Assembly: GCF_017948485.1 (NCBI RefSeq)
Contig: NZ_JAFFSX010000001.1
Coordinates: 682,001-746,000, forward strand
Reading direction: 5' to 3'
Source: Streptomyces sp. GESEQ-35
GTDB taxonomy: Bacteria; Actinomycetota; Actinomycetes; Streptomycetales; Streptomycetaceae
DNA: 64,000 nt
Of the stretch, positions 24,853 to 37,934 are shown piece after piece (within the stretch, counting starts at the first letter, position 1; the number at the start of each line of letters is the position of its first letter). The position numbers were made by a program, and so were the translations under genes. The notes beneath the pieces are model-generated. The model saw nothing but the letters and a program-made list of their open reading frames with translations, made no database searches and had not been told where the DNA came from.

Positions 24853-25889
24853 AGCTGGGCCGCCTTTCGCTGCCGTACGAGATGAATGAAGAGAAGTCCG
24901 CCGAGGAAGGCCGTGACGGTGCCCACCTCGATCTCGGACGGGGGCACCACCACCCGTCCGAGCACGTCGGAGACGAGCAGCAGCACCGGTGCGTACACGG
25001 CGCAGTACGGCAGGAGCCAGCGCGGGTCGGGGCCGCAGAACGTGCGGGCGGCGTGCGGGATCATCAGCCCGATGAACCCGATGGGGCCGCAGACGGCGGT
25101 GGCGCCCCCGCACAGCAGGGTGACGGCGACGACGGACAGGACCCGGGTGCGCCGCACGCTGGTGCCGAGGGCCCGGGCGTGGTCCTCGCCGAGCGCGAGG
25201 GCGCCGAGCGGCTTGGCCAGGGCGAGGGCGAGGACCGCGCCGGCAACGAGCAGCGGGAGTACGGCGACCAGCAGGTCGGCGTCGCGTTTGGCGAGGGTGC
25301 CGACGGACCAGTACCGCATCTCGTCCAGGGTGTTCAGGTCCCACAGCTGGAGGCCGTTGACGTAGCCGAAGAGGGCCGCGTTGACGGCGGTGCCGGCGAG
25401 GGCGAGGCGGACCGGCGTGGCGTACCGGCCGCCGCCGAGGGCGTTGACGGCTGTGGCAGCGACAGCCGCTCCGGCGAGGGCGAACCACAGGTATCCGCCG
25501 AACGAGGTGATGCCGAGCACGCTGATGGCGGTGACGACGGCGGCCGACGCGCCCGCGTTCACGCCGAGCAGTCCGGGGTCCGCGAGCGGATTACGGGTCA
25601 GGGTCTGCATGACACCGCCGCCGAGGCCGAGCGCGGTGCCGACAGCGATGCCGATGAGGGTGCGCGGCAGTCTCAGATCCCGCACGATCGCGTCGTTCTC
25701 GGTCCCCGAGGGGGACAGCAGTGCCGACCAGACCTGGTCGAGCGGAATCCGTTGGGTGCCCACTGCCAGAGACAGCGCGGCCGCCGCGACCAGCAGCGCC
25801 AGGCCCAGCAGCAGGCCCGCCGATCGCAGGGACGTCCGGGATCGGAGTTTCTCCGCACTCACCGGTGTAGGGGTGGCCGTGGCGGTCAT
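24849..25889 (-). CDS. FecCD-family iron-siderophore ABC transporter permease (first of pair)
   Basis: 346 residues starting MTATATPTPVSAEKLRSRTS. It has the FecCD signature VRDLRLPRTLIGIAVGTALG, MQTLTRNPLADPGLLGVNAGAS and GFIGLMIPHAARTFCG. It is the first gene of the leftward transport operon and starts 115 bp from the iron box at 26004-26022. It pairs with the downstream permease and probably with the siderophore-binding lipoprotein encoded on the other side of the box. Confidence 0.93.
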   Translation of the reverse strand: MTATATPTPVSAEKLRSRTSLRSAGLLLGLALLVAAAALSLAVGTQRIPLDQVWSALLSPSGTENDAIVRDLRLPRTLIGIAVGTALGLGGGVMQTLTRNPLADPGLLGVNAGASAAVVTAISVLGITSFGGYLWFALAGAAVAATAVNALGGGRYATPVRLALAGTAVNAALFGYVNGLQLWDLNTLDEMRYWSVGTLAKRDADLLVAVLPLLVAGAVLALALAKPLGALALGEDHARALGTSVRRTRVLSVVAVTLLCGGATAVCGPIGFIGLMIPHAARTFCGPDPRWLLPYCAVYAPVLLLVSDVLGRVVVPPSEIEVGTVTAFLGGLLFIHLVRQRKAAQL

Positions 25890-26003
25890 GGCCCGACCTC
25901 CGCGTACGTCCGGACGGTGGGCGGCACTTGAGAGCGGGCGGGGCGCCGCTCGGCGTCGAGCAAAGCCCCTTCCGGGCGGGGACACATCCACAGGAACATG
26001 TGC

Positions 26004-26022
26004 TTAGCTTAGGCTAACCTTA
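26004..26022. promoter_or_regulatory. Iron box (DmdR1/IdeR-type operator) between transport and siderophore genes
   Basis: TTAGCTTAGGCTAACCTTA matches the 19-bp DmdR/IdeR palindrome TTAGGTTAGSCTAACCTAA at about 16-17 positions, with the full TTAGGCTAA core. It sits in the 231-bp gap between the divergent permease and esterase genes and should repress both directions when iron is plentiful. Confidence 0.9.
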
Positions 26023-26120
26023 CTTCGCATGTTGACGATTTCGTTGACAGCTCAATTTCGCATACCCGCTCACGGTGCGCGAGCCCTTTGCTCCCGCTCC
26101 CGGCTACGAGAAGAGAAGAG

Positions 26121-27437
26121 ATGCCCGCTCAGCGCCTCGCCGCCCTGGCGGACGCCCGCCACGAGGTACGGCCGGTCCGAGTCACCGGGCCGCGCGTCGC
26201 GCGCCTCGTGGCCCAGCTGGCCGGGGCCGACGACCCGCAACGCGCGGACCTGACGGCCGAGTTCTGGAGCGAGGTGGACCAGGTGGGCACCCCGCTCGTC
26301 GAGGAACTGGACGGCGAGCCGGGCCACCGGGCCGTCACGTTCCTGTGGCGCGGTCACCGCGCGACGCGGCAGGTGCTGCTGTCCGCGAACCGCATCGTCG
26401 ACCGCGAGCACCTCGCCGGTTCACTCCTCGATCGCGTGCCCGGCACCGACGTATGGCACCTCGGTCTGCGGCTGCGCGCCGACCACCGCGGTTCGTACCG
26501 GATGGCCGCCGACATCTCGGCCAAGGAGCCGCCCACGGATCCGGCGCTGCTTCAGCAGCGGCTGCGGTCGCTGGCCGTGCACGCCGCACCGGATCCACTC
26601 AACCAGCGATCCGTCGCCACCCGTTGGCATCCCGTGTCCAGCTCGGTGTTCGCCCTCCCGCACGCCCCGGCGCAGCCGTGGGCAGGGCGGAAGGACGGCG
26701 TTCCGGCCGGTCGGATCGAGCGGCACCGGGTGCCCGCGACGGCACTCGGCGGCGACCGGGACACCTGGGTGTATCGGCCGCCGGGAGGTGGTGCGGAGCC
26801 ACTACCCGTGCTTGTCCTGACCGACGGTGACATGTGGTTCGGGCGGCTCGGGTTCGGGCACACGCTGGACGCGCTGATCGCCGACGGAGCGCTGCCCCCG
26901 CTCGCCGTGCTGGCGCCGGACGCCGTGGACCGGCACACCCGCTGGCGTGAACTGGGCGCGCGCGACTCGTTCGTGGGCTTCCTCGCGGACGAGTTGCTGC
27001 CGTGGGCGGCGGGCCGCTGGCCGCTCACCACGGAGGCGGGCCGGACCGTCGTCGCCGGGCAGAGCCTGGGCGCCATGACCGCGCTGTACGCCGGCCATGT
27101 GCGACCCGACCGGTTCGGGAACGTCCTCGCCCAGTCCGCCTCCCTGTGGTGGCGGCCCGGACTACCGGCCGTCAGCGGCCCCAAACCGCCGGTCTTCGGC
27201 GCGCCTTGGCTGGTGAGCCGCTATGCCGCCACGGAGCCCCGGCCGGTGACGATCCACCTGGACGTCGGCCTGCACGAGGGATCCATGGTCGACCACAGCC
27301 GCGCCCTGTACGACGCGCTGCGCACCGCCCGTTATCGGGTCACCTACGGCGAGTTCAACGGCGGCCACGACTACGTCTGTTGGCACGGCGCCCTGGCCGA
27401 CGGCCTGGTGCGCCTGCTGGGCACCGCGACTCCCTGA
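26121..27437 (+). CDS. Enterochelin esterase (Fes-like)
   Basis: 438 residues from the ATG at 26121. The N-terminal domain has FWSEVDQVGTPLVEEL and VTFLWRGHRATRQVLL, the lid-like region of Fes esterases. The alpha/beta hydrolase domain has the nucleophile serine in AGQSLGAMTALYAG and the catalytic histidine in FNGGHDYVCW. Fes enzymes cleave ferric enterobactin-type trilactones in the cytoplasm to release iron. It is the first gene of the rightward iron-regulated operon and is clearly related to a second Fes-like gene at 37861-39093. Confidence 0.92.
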   Translation: MPAQRLAALADARHEVRPVRVTGPRVARLVAQLAGADDPQRADLTAEFWSEVDQVGTPLVEELDGEPGHRAVTFLWRGHRATRQVLLSANRIVDREHLAGSLLDRVPGTDVWHLGLRLRADHRGSYRMAADISAKEPPTDPALLQQRLRSLAVHAAPDPLNQRSVATRWHPVSSSVFALPHAPAQPWAGRKDGVPAGRIERHRVPATALGGDRDTWVYRPPGGGAEPLPVLVLTDGDMWFGRLGFGHTLDALIADGALPPLAVLAPDAVDRHTRWRELGARDSFVGFLADELLPWAAGRWPLTTEAGRTVVAGQSLGAMTALYAGHVRPDRFGNVLAQSASLWWRPGLPAVSGPKPPVFGAPWLVSRYAATEPRPVTIHLDVGLHEGSMVDHSRALYDALRTARYRVTYGEFNGGHDYVCWHGALADGLVRLLGTATP

Positions 27438-27524
27438 TTTACGGATCCCGGGTTTCCCGGGTTCCCCAGACCACATCTGACGATTAATCGACAACTCTCT
27501 TTGTCAGCAAGGAGCTTTACCCTC

Positions 27525-28508
27525 ATGTCCTCTGCACGAGCCTCTCGCAGGGCGGTCCTGACGTCCGCTGCCACCGTGGTGACCGGAGCGCTGCTCCTGA
27601 CCGGCTGCGGTGACGACGGCAACGACAGCGCAGACAGCGCCGCCGGCAAGGAGTCGAGCACGCGCCAGGTCACCGACGCCACCGGCCGCAAGGTGGAGGT
27701 GCCGTCCGCCCCGCAGAAGGTCGTCACCCTGAGCGAACCCACGCTGGATGCCGCCCTCGCCCTCGGTATCGAGCCCGTCGGCGCCACCGCCGGCCGCGGT
27801 CAGAAGGGCGTATCGACCTATCTCGCCGGCAAGGCGAAGAAGGCCGAGGTCGTCGCGACCGTCGCCGAGGCCGACATGGAGAAGCTCGCCGCGCTCCAGC
27901 CCGATCTGATCCTGCTGGACGAGACGACCGCCGTGAAGAGCGAGGTTTCCAAGCTCCAGGCGATCGCCCCGACCGTGGTCACCGCCAAGCTCAACGAGGA
28001 CTGGAAGAAGGCGTTCACCTCGACGGCCGAGGCGCTGAACAAGACGTCTCAGGCCGAGAAGGTCCTCACGGACTTCGACGCCGGCGTCGCCGCCACGAAG
28101 AAGAAGCTGGGTGACAACGCGGGCTCGGTCGTCAGCGTGATCCGGTGGCAGAACGGCGCGCCGTCCGTGGTCGGCAAGGGCGTCGGCCACGTCGGCTCCA
28201 CCCTCTCCACGCTGGGCCTGGAACGGCCCACGGACCAGCAGGGCGCGAGTACCGGCCACAGCGAGCCGGTGAGCCTGGAGAAGCTGTCCACCATCGACGG
28301 CGACTGGCTGTTCTTCGGCACGCTCGGCGACCAGGCGGACGGCGAGAAGGCGTACGCCGAGGCGGCGAAGGTCCCCAACTTCAGCAAGCTGAAGGCCGAG
28401 AAGGCGGGTCATGTCGTCGTCGTCCAGGGCTCCGCGTGGAACAGCGCGGGCGGCCCGCTCGCGGCGCAGATCGTCCTGGACGACGTGACGAAGGCGCTCG
28501 CCTCGTGA
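27525..28508 (+). CDS. Iron-siderophore ABC transporter substrate-binding lipoprotein
   Basis: 327 residues from an ATG with AAGGAG 10-15 nt upstream. The signal peptide ends in the lipobox LLTGC, so C28 should carry lipid and anchor the protein to the membrane. The mature chain follows the FepB/FhuD fold with a rigid linking helix: [32 protein letters not shown] and [20 protein letters not shown]. It probably hands a ferric catecholate to the FecCD pair. Just upstream, CCCGGG repeats at 27446-27461 could form a small hairpin. Its stop overlaps the start of the dehydrogenase gene. Confidence 0.92.
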   Translation: MSSARASRRAVLTSAATVVTGALLLTGCGDDGNDSADSAAGKESSTRQVTDATGRKVEVPSAPQKVVTLSEPTLDAALALGIEPVGATAGRGQKGVSTYLAGKAKKAEVVATVAEADMEKLAALQPDLILLDETTAVKSEVSKLQAIAPTVVTAKLNEDWKKAFTSTAEALNKTSQAEKVLTDFDAGVAATKKKLGDNAGSVVSVIRWQNGAPSVVGKGVGHVGSTLSTLGLERPTDQQGASTGHSEPVSLEKLSTIDGDWLFFGTLGDQADGEKAYAEAAKVPNFSKLKAEKAGHVVVVQGSAWNSAGGPLAAQIVLDDVTKALAS

Positions 28509-29293
28509 GCGCCGAACTCACCGGCCGCCTCGCCCTCGTGACCGGGGCGGGCCGGGGCATCGGCGCCGCGGTGGTCACCGCGCTCGTCGAACAGGGCGCC
28601 CGGGTGCTCGCCACCGACGTCGACGGCGGGGGCATCGACGCGCTCGCCGCAAAGCACGGCGACCAGGTCACCGCGCGCACGCTGGACGTGACGGACGCCG
28701 CCGCCGTGGACGCCCTCGTCGACGAGGCGGAGCGCACGCTCGGCCCGCTGGACATCGCCGTCAACGTCGCCGGAATCCTGCGCGAGTCGCACGTCGTCGA
28801 CCTCACCGACGACGACTGGGCGACCACCTTCGCCGTCAACACCACCGGTGTGTTCCACGTCTCGCGCTGCGTCGCCGGCCGGATGGCCGAGCGCGGCCAC
28901 GGCTCGATCGTCACCGTCGCCTCCAACGCGGCCGGGATCCCCCGCACGGGCATGGCCGCCTACGCCGCCTCGAAGGCAGCCTCCGTCATGTTCACCAAAT
29001 GCCTGGGACTGGAGGTGGCCGCGAGCGGCGTCCGCTGCAACACGGTCTCCCCCGGCTCGACCCTGACCGACATGCAGCGGGCGATGTGGACGGCGTCAGG
29101 CACCGACGAGTCGGCCGCCGCCCGCCGTGTCATCGAGGGCGACCCGGCGACGTACCGGACGGGCATTCCGCTCGGCCGGATCGCCGATCCCGCCGACATC
29201 GCCGACGCGGTCGCCTTCCTGGTCTCGGACCGGGCCCGGCACATCACCCTGCACGACCTGTACGTCGACGGCGGAGCCACGCTCCGGGCCTAG
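28505..29293 (+). CDS. dhbA: 2,3-dihydro-2,3-dihydroxybenzoate dehydrogenase
   Basis: 262 residues from a GTG overlapping the lipoprotein stop (GTGA). A classical SDR: nucleotide loop TGAGRGIG (residues 13-20), then NVAG and the catalytic S140, Y153 and K157 (YAASK). Sequence pieces TDMQRAMW and the context with isochorismate synthase and isochorismatase identify EntA/DhbA, which oxidises 2,3-dihydro-2,3-dihydroxybenzoate to 2,3-dihydroxybenzoate with NAD+. The TAG stop is the first triplet of a large inverted repeat that separates this gene from the next. Confidence 0.88.
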   Translation: MSAELTGRLALVTGAGRGIGAAVVTALVEQGARVLATDVDGGGIDALAAKHGDQVTARTLDVTDAAAVDALVDEAERTLGPLDIAVNVAGILRESHVVDLTDDDWATTFAVNTTGVFHVSRCVAGRMAERGHGSIVTVASNAAGIPRTGMAAYAASKAASVMFTKCLGLEVAASGVRCNTVSPGSTLTDMQRAMWTASGTDESAAARRVIEGDPATYRTGIPLGRIADPADIADAVAFLVSDRARHITLHDLYVDGGATLRA

Positions 29294-29375
29294 GGCAGGT
29301 TGCGAAAGTCCCGCCTGCCTGGCGACGCCCGGCCCGCCCTCCGGGCGGACGACGGGACTTTCGCAACCCGCCCTA
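29291..29375. repeat. Large inverted repeat inside the siderophore operon
   Basis: Arms of 23 nt at 29291-29313 and 29353-29375 are complementary at 22 positions and contain GGTTGCGAAAGTCCCG. The 39-nt centre holds a second inverted repeat (CGCCCGG...CCGGGCG). The left arm begins with the stop codon of dhbA. It could act as a terminator or attenuator, an mRNA processing or stability element, or be a mobile palindromic intergenic repeat. Confidence 0.85.
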
Positions 29376-29412
29376 ACCCGCCCCTCGTGCCCTCCCCCCA
29401 CTGGAGACACTC

Positions 29413-30606
29413 ATGTCCACGTCACTGCACGAACTCACCGTCCCGCTCATCTCCCCCGGCGCCGCGACGGCCCTCCTGGAGGCCTACAGCCCCGCCACGG
29501 ACCGGTTCCTCGCCTCACCCCGCCACACCCTGCTGGGCCGGGGCACAGCCGCCGAAATACCCCACGACGACCGCCCGTTGACCCTCCGGATACGGGAGGC
29601 GCTCGAAGCCCGGCGCCGCCCGGGTGCCCCGGCTCCGGTGGTCCTCGGCTCGCTGCCCTTCGCCCCGGACGCCCCGCCCGCGCTCACCGTCCCCGAGGAG
29701 GTGCACTGGGCGCCTCCGCTGCGCGAGGACCCGCTCGTCGCCCTGCCGGTACCGCACCAGGAGGACCGGCCCCGCTGGCGGGTGACGGAGGTACCCGCGC
29801 CGGAGCGGTACGGCGAGGCGGTGGCCGCCGCGGTCGCGCGGATGCGGGCCGGGGAGTTCGACAAGGTCGTCCTCGCCCGCACGCTGGAGCTGACATCCCC
29901 GCGCGAGCCGGACCTGCCCGCCATGCTGCGCCGCCTCGCCCGCCGGGACCCGGCCGGATACACCTTCGCCGTGCCGAGCGGGCCGGGCCGCACACTGGTC
30001 GGCGCCAGCCCCGAGCTGCTGGTGTCCCGGCAGGACGGCCGCCTGGTCGCCAACCCCCTCGCCGGGTCGGCGCCCCGCAGCACCGACCTGGCTGAAGACG
30101 TACGACGTGCGGTCGCCCTCCTCGAATCCCCCAAGGACCTGCACGAGCACGCCGTCGTCGTGGCGGCCGTACGCGAGGCGCTCGCGCCGTACTGCACGAG
30201 TCTGGAGGTGCCGGAGCGGCCCACGCTGGTGCGGACCGCGGCCATGTGGCATCTGTCGACCACCGTCACCGGCGAGTTGACCGACGTGGACACCACGGCT
30301 CTCGACCTGGCGCTCGCACTGCATCCCACCCCGGCGGTGTGCGGCACACCGACGGACGTGGCGCGGGCCGTCATCGCGGAGTCGGAGCCCTTCGACCGCG
30401 GTCCCTACACCGGCATGGTCGGCTGGCAGGACGCGGACGGCGACGGCGAGTGGGTCGTGACCATCCGCTGCGCGGAGGCCGAGGGGCGAACGCTCCGGCT
30501 GTTCGCGGGCGCGGGCGTGGTCGCCGAGTCGTCGCCCGAGGCCGAGACCGCGGAGACGGCGGCGAAGTTCCGTACGTTCCTGGACGCGGTGGGGGCCTCG
30601 CTGTGA
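29413..30606 (+). CDS. dhbC: Isochorismate synthase
   Basis: 397 residues starting [20 protein letters not shown]. The chorismate-binding fold is clear in the C-terminal two thirds: [15 protein letters not shown] (with the lysine that activates water), [44 protein letters not shown] and YTGMVGW. It converts chorismate to isochorismate, the first committed step to 2,3-dihydroxybenzoate. The ATG follows the inverted repeat by 37 bp, with GGAG 9 nt upstream, so it may have its own expression level. Its TGA overlaps the next GTG. Confidence 0.92.
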   Translation: MSTSLHELTVPLISPGAATALLEAYSPATDRFLASPRHTLLGRGTAAEIPHDDRPLTLRIREALEARRRPGAPAPVVLGSLPFAPDAPPALTVPEEVHWAPPLREDPLVALPVPHQEDRPRWRVTEVPAPERYGEAVAAAVARMRAGEFDKVVLARTLELTSPREPDLPAMLRRLARRDPAGYTFAVPSGPGRTLVGASPELLVSRQDGRLVANPLAGSAPRSTDLAEDVRRAVALLESPKDLHEHAVVVAAVREALAPYCTSLEVPERPTLVRTAAMWHLSTTVTGELTDVDTTALDLALALHPTPAVCGTPTDVARAVIAESEPFDRGPYTGMVGWQDADGDGEWVVTIRCAEAEGRTLRLFAGAGVVAESSPEAETAETAAKFRTFLDAVGASL

Positions 30607-32231
30607 GCCTCACACCCGGCGCGGACGCGCCCACCTGGCCCGAGGAGTTCGCCGAGCGCTACCGCGCGGAGGGTTACTGGCGCGGGGAGACGTTCGGCGG
30701 CGTACTGCGCGAGCGCGCCGCCGCCCAGCCCGATCGGATCGCCCTGATCGACCCGGCACCCGAGCGCCGTACCTGGACCTACAGAGAACTCGACGAGCGC
30801 GCGGACCGGTTGGCCGCCGGGTTCGCCGCCCGCGGGATATCCCGGGGCGACCGAGTCGTCGTACAGCTGCCGAACGTCGGCGAGTTCATCGAGGTGGTCT
30901 TCGGGCTGTTCCGGATCGGCGCGCTGCCCGTGTACGCGCTGCCCGCGCACCGGGAGTCCGAGATCGGCCACTTCTGCGCCTTCGCCGAGGCCGTCGCGTA
31001 CGTCATCCCGGACCGGCACGCCGGTTTCGACCACCGTGACCTCGCGTCGCGGGTGAAGAAGGAGACGCCGAGCCTGGAGCACGTCTTCGTGGCCGGCGAC
31101 CCGGGCGAGCACACGCCGCTGTCCGAGGTGTACGCCGATCCGGTCGGCCTGCCTGCCGGGCCGGAGCCGCACCAACTGGCGTTCCTCCAGCTGTCGGGCG
31201 GGACGACGGGGGTATCCAAGCTGATCCCGCGCACCCACGACGACTACATGTACTCGCTGTGGGGCTCGAACGAGATCTGCGGTGTCGACGCCGATACGCG
31301 GTTCCTCGTCGCACTCCCCGCCGCACACAACTTCCCGATGAGCTCGCCGGGTTGGCTGGGCGTGCTGTACGCCGGAGGCACGGTGGTGCTCTGCCCGAAG
31401 CCGGACCCGGCGACGGCGTTCCCGCTCATCGAGCGCGAGCGGATCACCATGACGGGGCTCGTGCCGCCACTCGCCCTGGTGTGGACCGACGCCGCTGCCC
31501 AGGCCCAACACGACCTGTCCAGCCTGGAGTTGATGCTCGTCGGCGGCGCCAAATACAGCGAGGAGGCGGCCCGTCGGCTGGAGCCCGCCTTGGGCTGCCG
31601 GCTGATGCAGGTCTTCGGCATGGCCGAAGGGCTGGTCAACTACACCCGGCTGGACGACGACGAGGCGACGATCGTCGGCACGCAGGGACGGCCGATCTCC
31701 GTGGCCGACGAGATCCGCGTCGTCGACGACGCCGACCGTGACGTCCCGGACGGCGAGCCCGGACATCTGCTGACCCGTGGCCCGTACACCATCCGCGGCT
31801 ACTGGCGCGCACCCGAGCACAACACAAGAGCCTTCACCGAGGACGGCTTCTACCGCACCGGCGACATCGTCCGGCGCACCCCGACCGGCCATCTCGTCGT
31901 GGTGGGGCGGGCGAAGGACCAGATCAACCGGGGCGGTGAGAAGGTCGCGCCGGAGGAGATCGAGAACATCATCCTCGCCCATCCCGCCGTGCACGACGTG
32001 TCCGTGGTCGCGGTGCCCGACCAGTACCTCGGCGAACGCTCCCTCGCCTACGTCATCCTGCGCGACGGCGCCGAGCCGCTGAAGCCCCTCTCCGTCAAAC
32101 GGTTCGTGCGCGAGCGCGGGGTGGCCGCCTACAAGATCCCCGATCTCGTCGAGTTCGTCGACGCCTTCCCGCAGACCGGTGTCGGCAAGGTCAGCAAGAA
32201 GCAACTGCGGTCCACCGCCGAGCAGTCCTGA
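30603..32231 (+). CDS. dhbE: 2,3-dihydroxybenzoate-AMP ligase
   Basis: 542 residues from a GTG overlapping the isochorismate synthase stop. An ANL-family adenylating enzyme: the ATP loop [23 protein letters not shown] (typical of aryl-acid ligases), [21 protein letters not shown] and the C-terminal hinge/lysine [14 protein letters not shown] and TGVGKVSKK. It activates 2,3-dihydroxybenzoate as an adenylate and loads it on the aryl carrier protein encoded two genes downstream. The family assignment as DhbE/EntE is strong. Confidence 0.94.
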   Translation: MSLTPGADAPTWPEEFAERYRAEGYWRGETFGGVLRERAAAQPDRIALIDPAPERRTWTYRELDERADRLAAGFAARGISRGDRVVVQLPNVGEFIEVVFGLFRIGALPVYALPAHRESEIGHFCAFAEAVAYVIPDRHAGFDHRDLASRVKKETPSLEHVFVAGDPGEHTPLSEVYADPVGLPAGPEPHQLAFLQLSGGTTGVSKLIPRTHDDYMYSLWGSNEICGVDADTRFLVALPAAHNFPMSSPGWLGVLYAGGTVVLCPKPDPATAFPLIERERITMTGLVPPLALVWTDAAAQAQHDLSSLELMLVGGAKYSEEAARRLEPALGCRLMQVFGMAEGLVNYTRLDDDEATIVGTQGRPISVADEIRVVDDADRDVPDGEPGHLLTRGPYTIRGYWRAPEHNTRAFTEDGFYRTGDIVRRTPTGHLVVVGRAKDQINRGGEKVAPEEIENIILAHPAVHDVSVVAVPDQYLGERSLAYVILRDGAEPLKPLSVKRFVRERGVAAYKIPDLVEFVDAFPQTGVGKVSKKQLRSTAEQS

Positions 32232-32246
32232 AAGGCCCTTGTTCTC

Positions 32247-32879
32247 ATGGCACTCCCCGCCATCTCCCCCTATCCGCTTCCCACCGCACACCAGCTCCCC
32301 GCCAACCGAGTGTCATGGACCGTGGACCCGGCGCGCGCCGTCCTGCTCGTGCACGACCTCCAGCACCACTTCCTCTCCGCGTTCCCCGCCGGCGCCCAGC
32401 CGCTGACCGGCCTGCTCGACAACACGGCCCGTCTGCTCAAGGACGCCCGCAGGCTCGGTGTGCCGGTCGTCTACTCGGCGCAGCGCGGCGGGCAGACGCC
32501 GCAGCAGCGCGGGCTCCAGCTCGACTTCTGGGGCCCCGGCGTCGCTGACGACCCGGAGGCGCTCGCCATGCCCGGCCCGGTGGCCCCCGAACCCGGGGAC
32601 ACCACGCTCACGAAGTGGAAGTACAGCGCCTTCGCGCGCACCGAACTCGGCGCGCTACTGCGGGAGTCGGGCCGCGATCAGCTGGTGATCGTCGGCGTGT
32701 ACGCGCACATCGGCGTCCTGATGACCGCCGCCGACGCGTGGAGCCGGGACATCCAGGCGTTCGTCGTCGCCGACGCGGTCGCCGACTTCTCCCGCGAGGA
32801 CCACGAGATGGCCCTGCGCTGGGCCGCCGGCCGCTGCGCGGTCGTGACCACCACCGACACGCTCTTCAAGGAGGTCTGA
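32247..32879 (+). CDS. dhbB: Isochorismatase (stand-alone EntB/DhbB N-terminal domain)
   Basis: 210 residues starting MALPAISPYPLPTAHQLPAN. D37 in LLVHDLQHHFLSAF, the lysine in TKWKYSAF and GVYAHIGVLMTAADAWSRDI match isochorismatases that hydrolyse the vinyl ether of isochorismate to 2,3-dihydro-2,3-dihydroxybenzoate. In E. coli EntB and Bacillus DhbB this domain is fused to an aryl carrier domain; here the protein ends after the hydrolase domain and the carrier is the next gene, 3 bp downstream. So the two functions are split. Confidence 0.92.
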   Translation: MALPAISPYPLPTAHQLPANRVSWTVDPARAVLLVHDLQHHFLSAFPAGAQPLTGLLDNTARLLKDARRLGVPVVYSAQRGGQTPQQRGLQLDFWGPGVADDPEALAMPGPVAPEPGDTTLTKWKYSAFARTELGALLRESGRDQLVIVGVYAHIGVLMTAADAWSRDIQAFVVADAVADFSREDHEMALRWAAGRCAVVTTTDTLFKEV

Positions 32880-32882
32880 GCC

Positions 32883-33106
32883 ATGGCCCTCACCCTGGAG
32901 CAGATCCGCACCGACGTCGCCGTCGCGCTCGGCGAGGACGCCGCCGACATCCCCTTCGACGAGAACCTCGTCGACTACGGCCTGGACTCGGTCCGCATCA
33001 TGGCGCTGCTCGTACGCTGGCGCCGCGACCACGACATCACGGCGGACTTCGCCGACCTCGCCGAGCAGCCCGCCATCGAGGCCTGGGCATCGAAGCTGGG
33101 GGTCGC

Positions 33107-33110
<4 letters not shown>
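32883..33110 (+). CDS. Stand-alone aryl carrier protein
   Basis: 75 residues. The phosphopantetheine attachment serine is S36 in DYGLDSVRIM, within a typical carrier-protein four-helix pattern. It should carry 2,3-dihydroxybenzoyl thioester made by DhbE and present it to the condensation domain of the downstream synthetase. In most enterobactin-type systems this domain is the C-terminal half of EntB/DhbB. It follows the isochorismatase gene by 3 bp, and its TGA overlaps the synthetase ATG (ATGA). Confidence 0.93.
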
Positions 33111-36981
<3,871 letters not shown>

Positions 36982-36985
<4 letters not shown>

Positions 36986-37161
36986 CCGGTCCCTTCGATC
37001 CGGGGAACGAGGGCCAGGACACCCATCTGGTGCTGGAGAACGCCAACGGCATGTTGTCCCTGTGGCCGGCCTGGCGTGCCGTGCCCTCCGGCTGGGCCGC
37101 CGTCTCGGGCGCGGCTTCGTACGAGGCGTGCGTACGGCGGGTGGAGGCGGGCCGGGGATGA
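36982..37161 (+). CDS. MbtH family protein
   Basis: 59 residues, overlapping the synthetase stop by 4 nt. Signature tryptophans and prolines are present: LVLENANGMLSLWPAWRAVP and SGWAAVSGAASYEACVRRVE. MbtH proteins bind adenylation domains and are needed for folding or activity of many actinobacterial synthetases. It ends without the usual C-terminal W-T-D-x-R-P, stopping at EAGRG. Translation coupling with both neighbours indicates the partner is the serine adenylation domain. Confidence 0.93.
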
Positions 37162-37934
37162 CCACGATGGCGGAACCCTCGCTGCGGCCCCAGATGCTGG
37201 TACGGGGTCCGGGGCTGCGGCCCCGCCGGCTGGCGCACGGTCCACTGCTGTGGGTCCTGCGGGCCCCCGAACCGGGCCAGCCGCTCGACGCGTCCGTGCT
37301 GGACACGGGCGAACGGCGCCGGGCGGCTGCGCTGCGGCGCCCGGCCGAACGGGCGCTCTACGTGACCGCGCACAGTGCGCTGCGCCGGGTGCTCGGCGCC
37401 TATACGGGGCTGCGTGCCGCGTCGGTGCCGCTGGTCCGGCTGCGCTGTCCGCACTGCGGCGGGCCGCACGGCCGTCCCGCCGTGGCCGGGCCGTTCGGGG
37501 CGAGCGTGCACTTCTCGCTCTCGCACTCCGACGGCCTGGCGCTGATCGGTCTGGCCACGACGCCGATCGGCGTCGACGTCCAGGCGGTCCCGGGCCTGCG
37601 GGTCGCCGTGGACACGAGCCGGTCACTGCATCCGGCCGAGCAGCGGGAGCTGGAACGCCTGCCCCCGAGCGCCTTTCCCGGTGCGTTCACCCGCTGCTGG
37701 ACCCGCAAAGAGGCCTACCTCAAGGCGACCGGCGAGGGCGTGTCCGGTGCCGCTCTGCGTGGCCTGTACGTCGGGACGGGTGAGCGCCCCGCCGAACTGC
37801 CGGGCCGGACGTCCGCCGACGTCGACGTCCCGATGGGCTGGGAGGCCGCCTGCGTGGTGCTCAGCGCCCCAGCAACTCCACCAGACCGTCCGCCAGTTCC
37901 GTACGCCAGCAGAGGTAGTCGTGGCCGCCGTTGA
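37158..37934 (+). CDS. 4'-phosphopantetheinyl transferase (Sfp/EntD type)
   Basis: 258 residues, ATG overlapping the MbtH stop. Motifs: FSLSHSDGLALIGLA, then TPIGVDVQAV and FTRCWTRKEAYLKATGEG. It would add the phosphopantetheine arm to the carrier protein and the synthetase carrier domain. The first metal motif reads GVDVQ rather than GIDIE, placing Gln where Sfp has a metal-binding Glu, while the later W-x-x-K-E-A is intact. The last 74 bp overlap the convergent esterase gene, so the C-terminal tail (RPPVPYASRGSRGRR) may be dispensable. Confidence 0.9.
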   Translation: MTTMAEPSLRPQMLVRGPGLRPRRLAHGPLLWVLRAPEPGQPLDASVLDTGERRRAAALRRPAERALYVTAHSALRRVLGAYTGLRAASVPLVRLRCPHCGGPHGRPAVAGPFGASVHFSLSHSDGLALIGLATTPIGVDVQAVPGLRVAVDTSRSLHPAEQRELERLPPSAFPGAFTRCWTRKEAYLKATGEGVSGAALRGLYVGTGERPAELPGRTSADVDVPMGWEAACVVLSAPATPPDRPPVPYASRGSRGRR

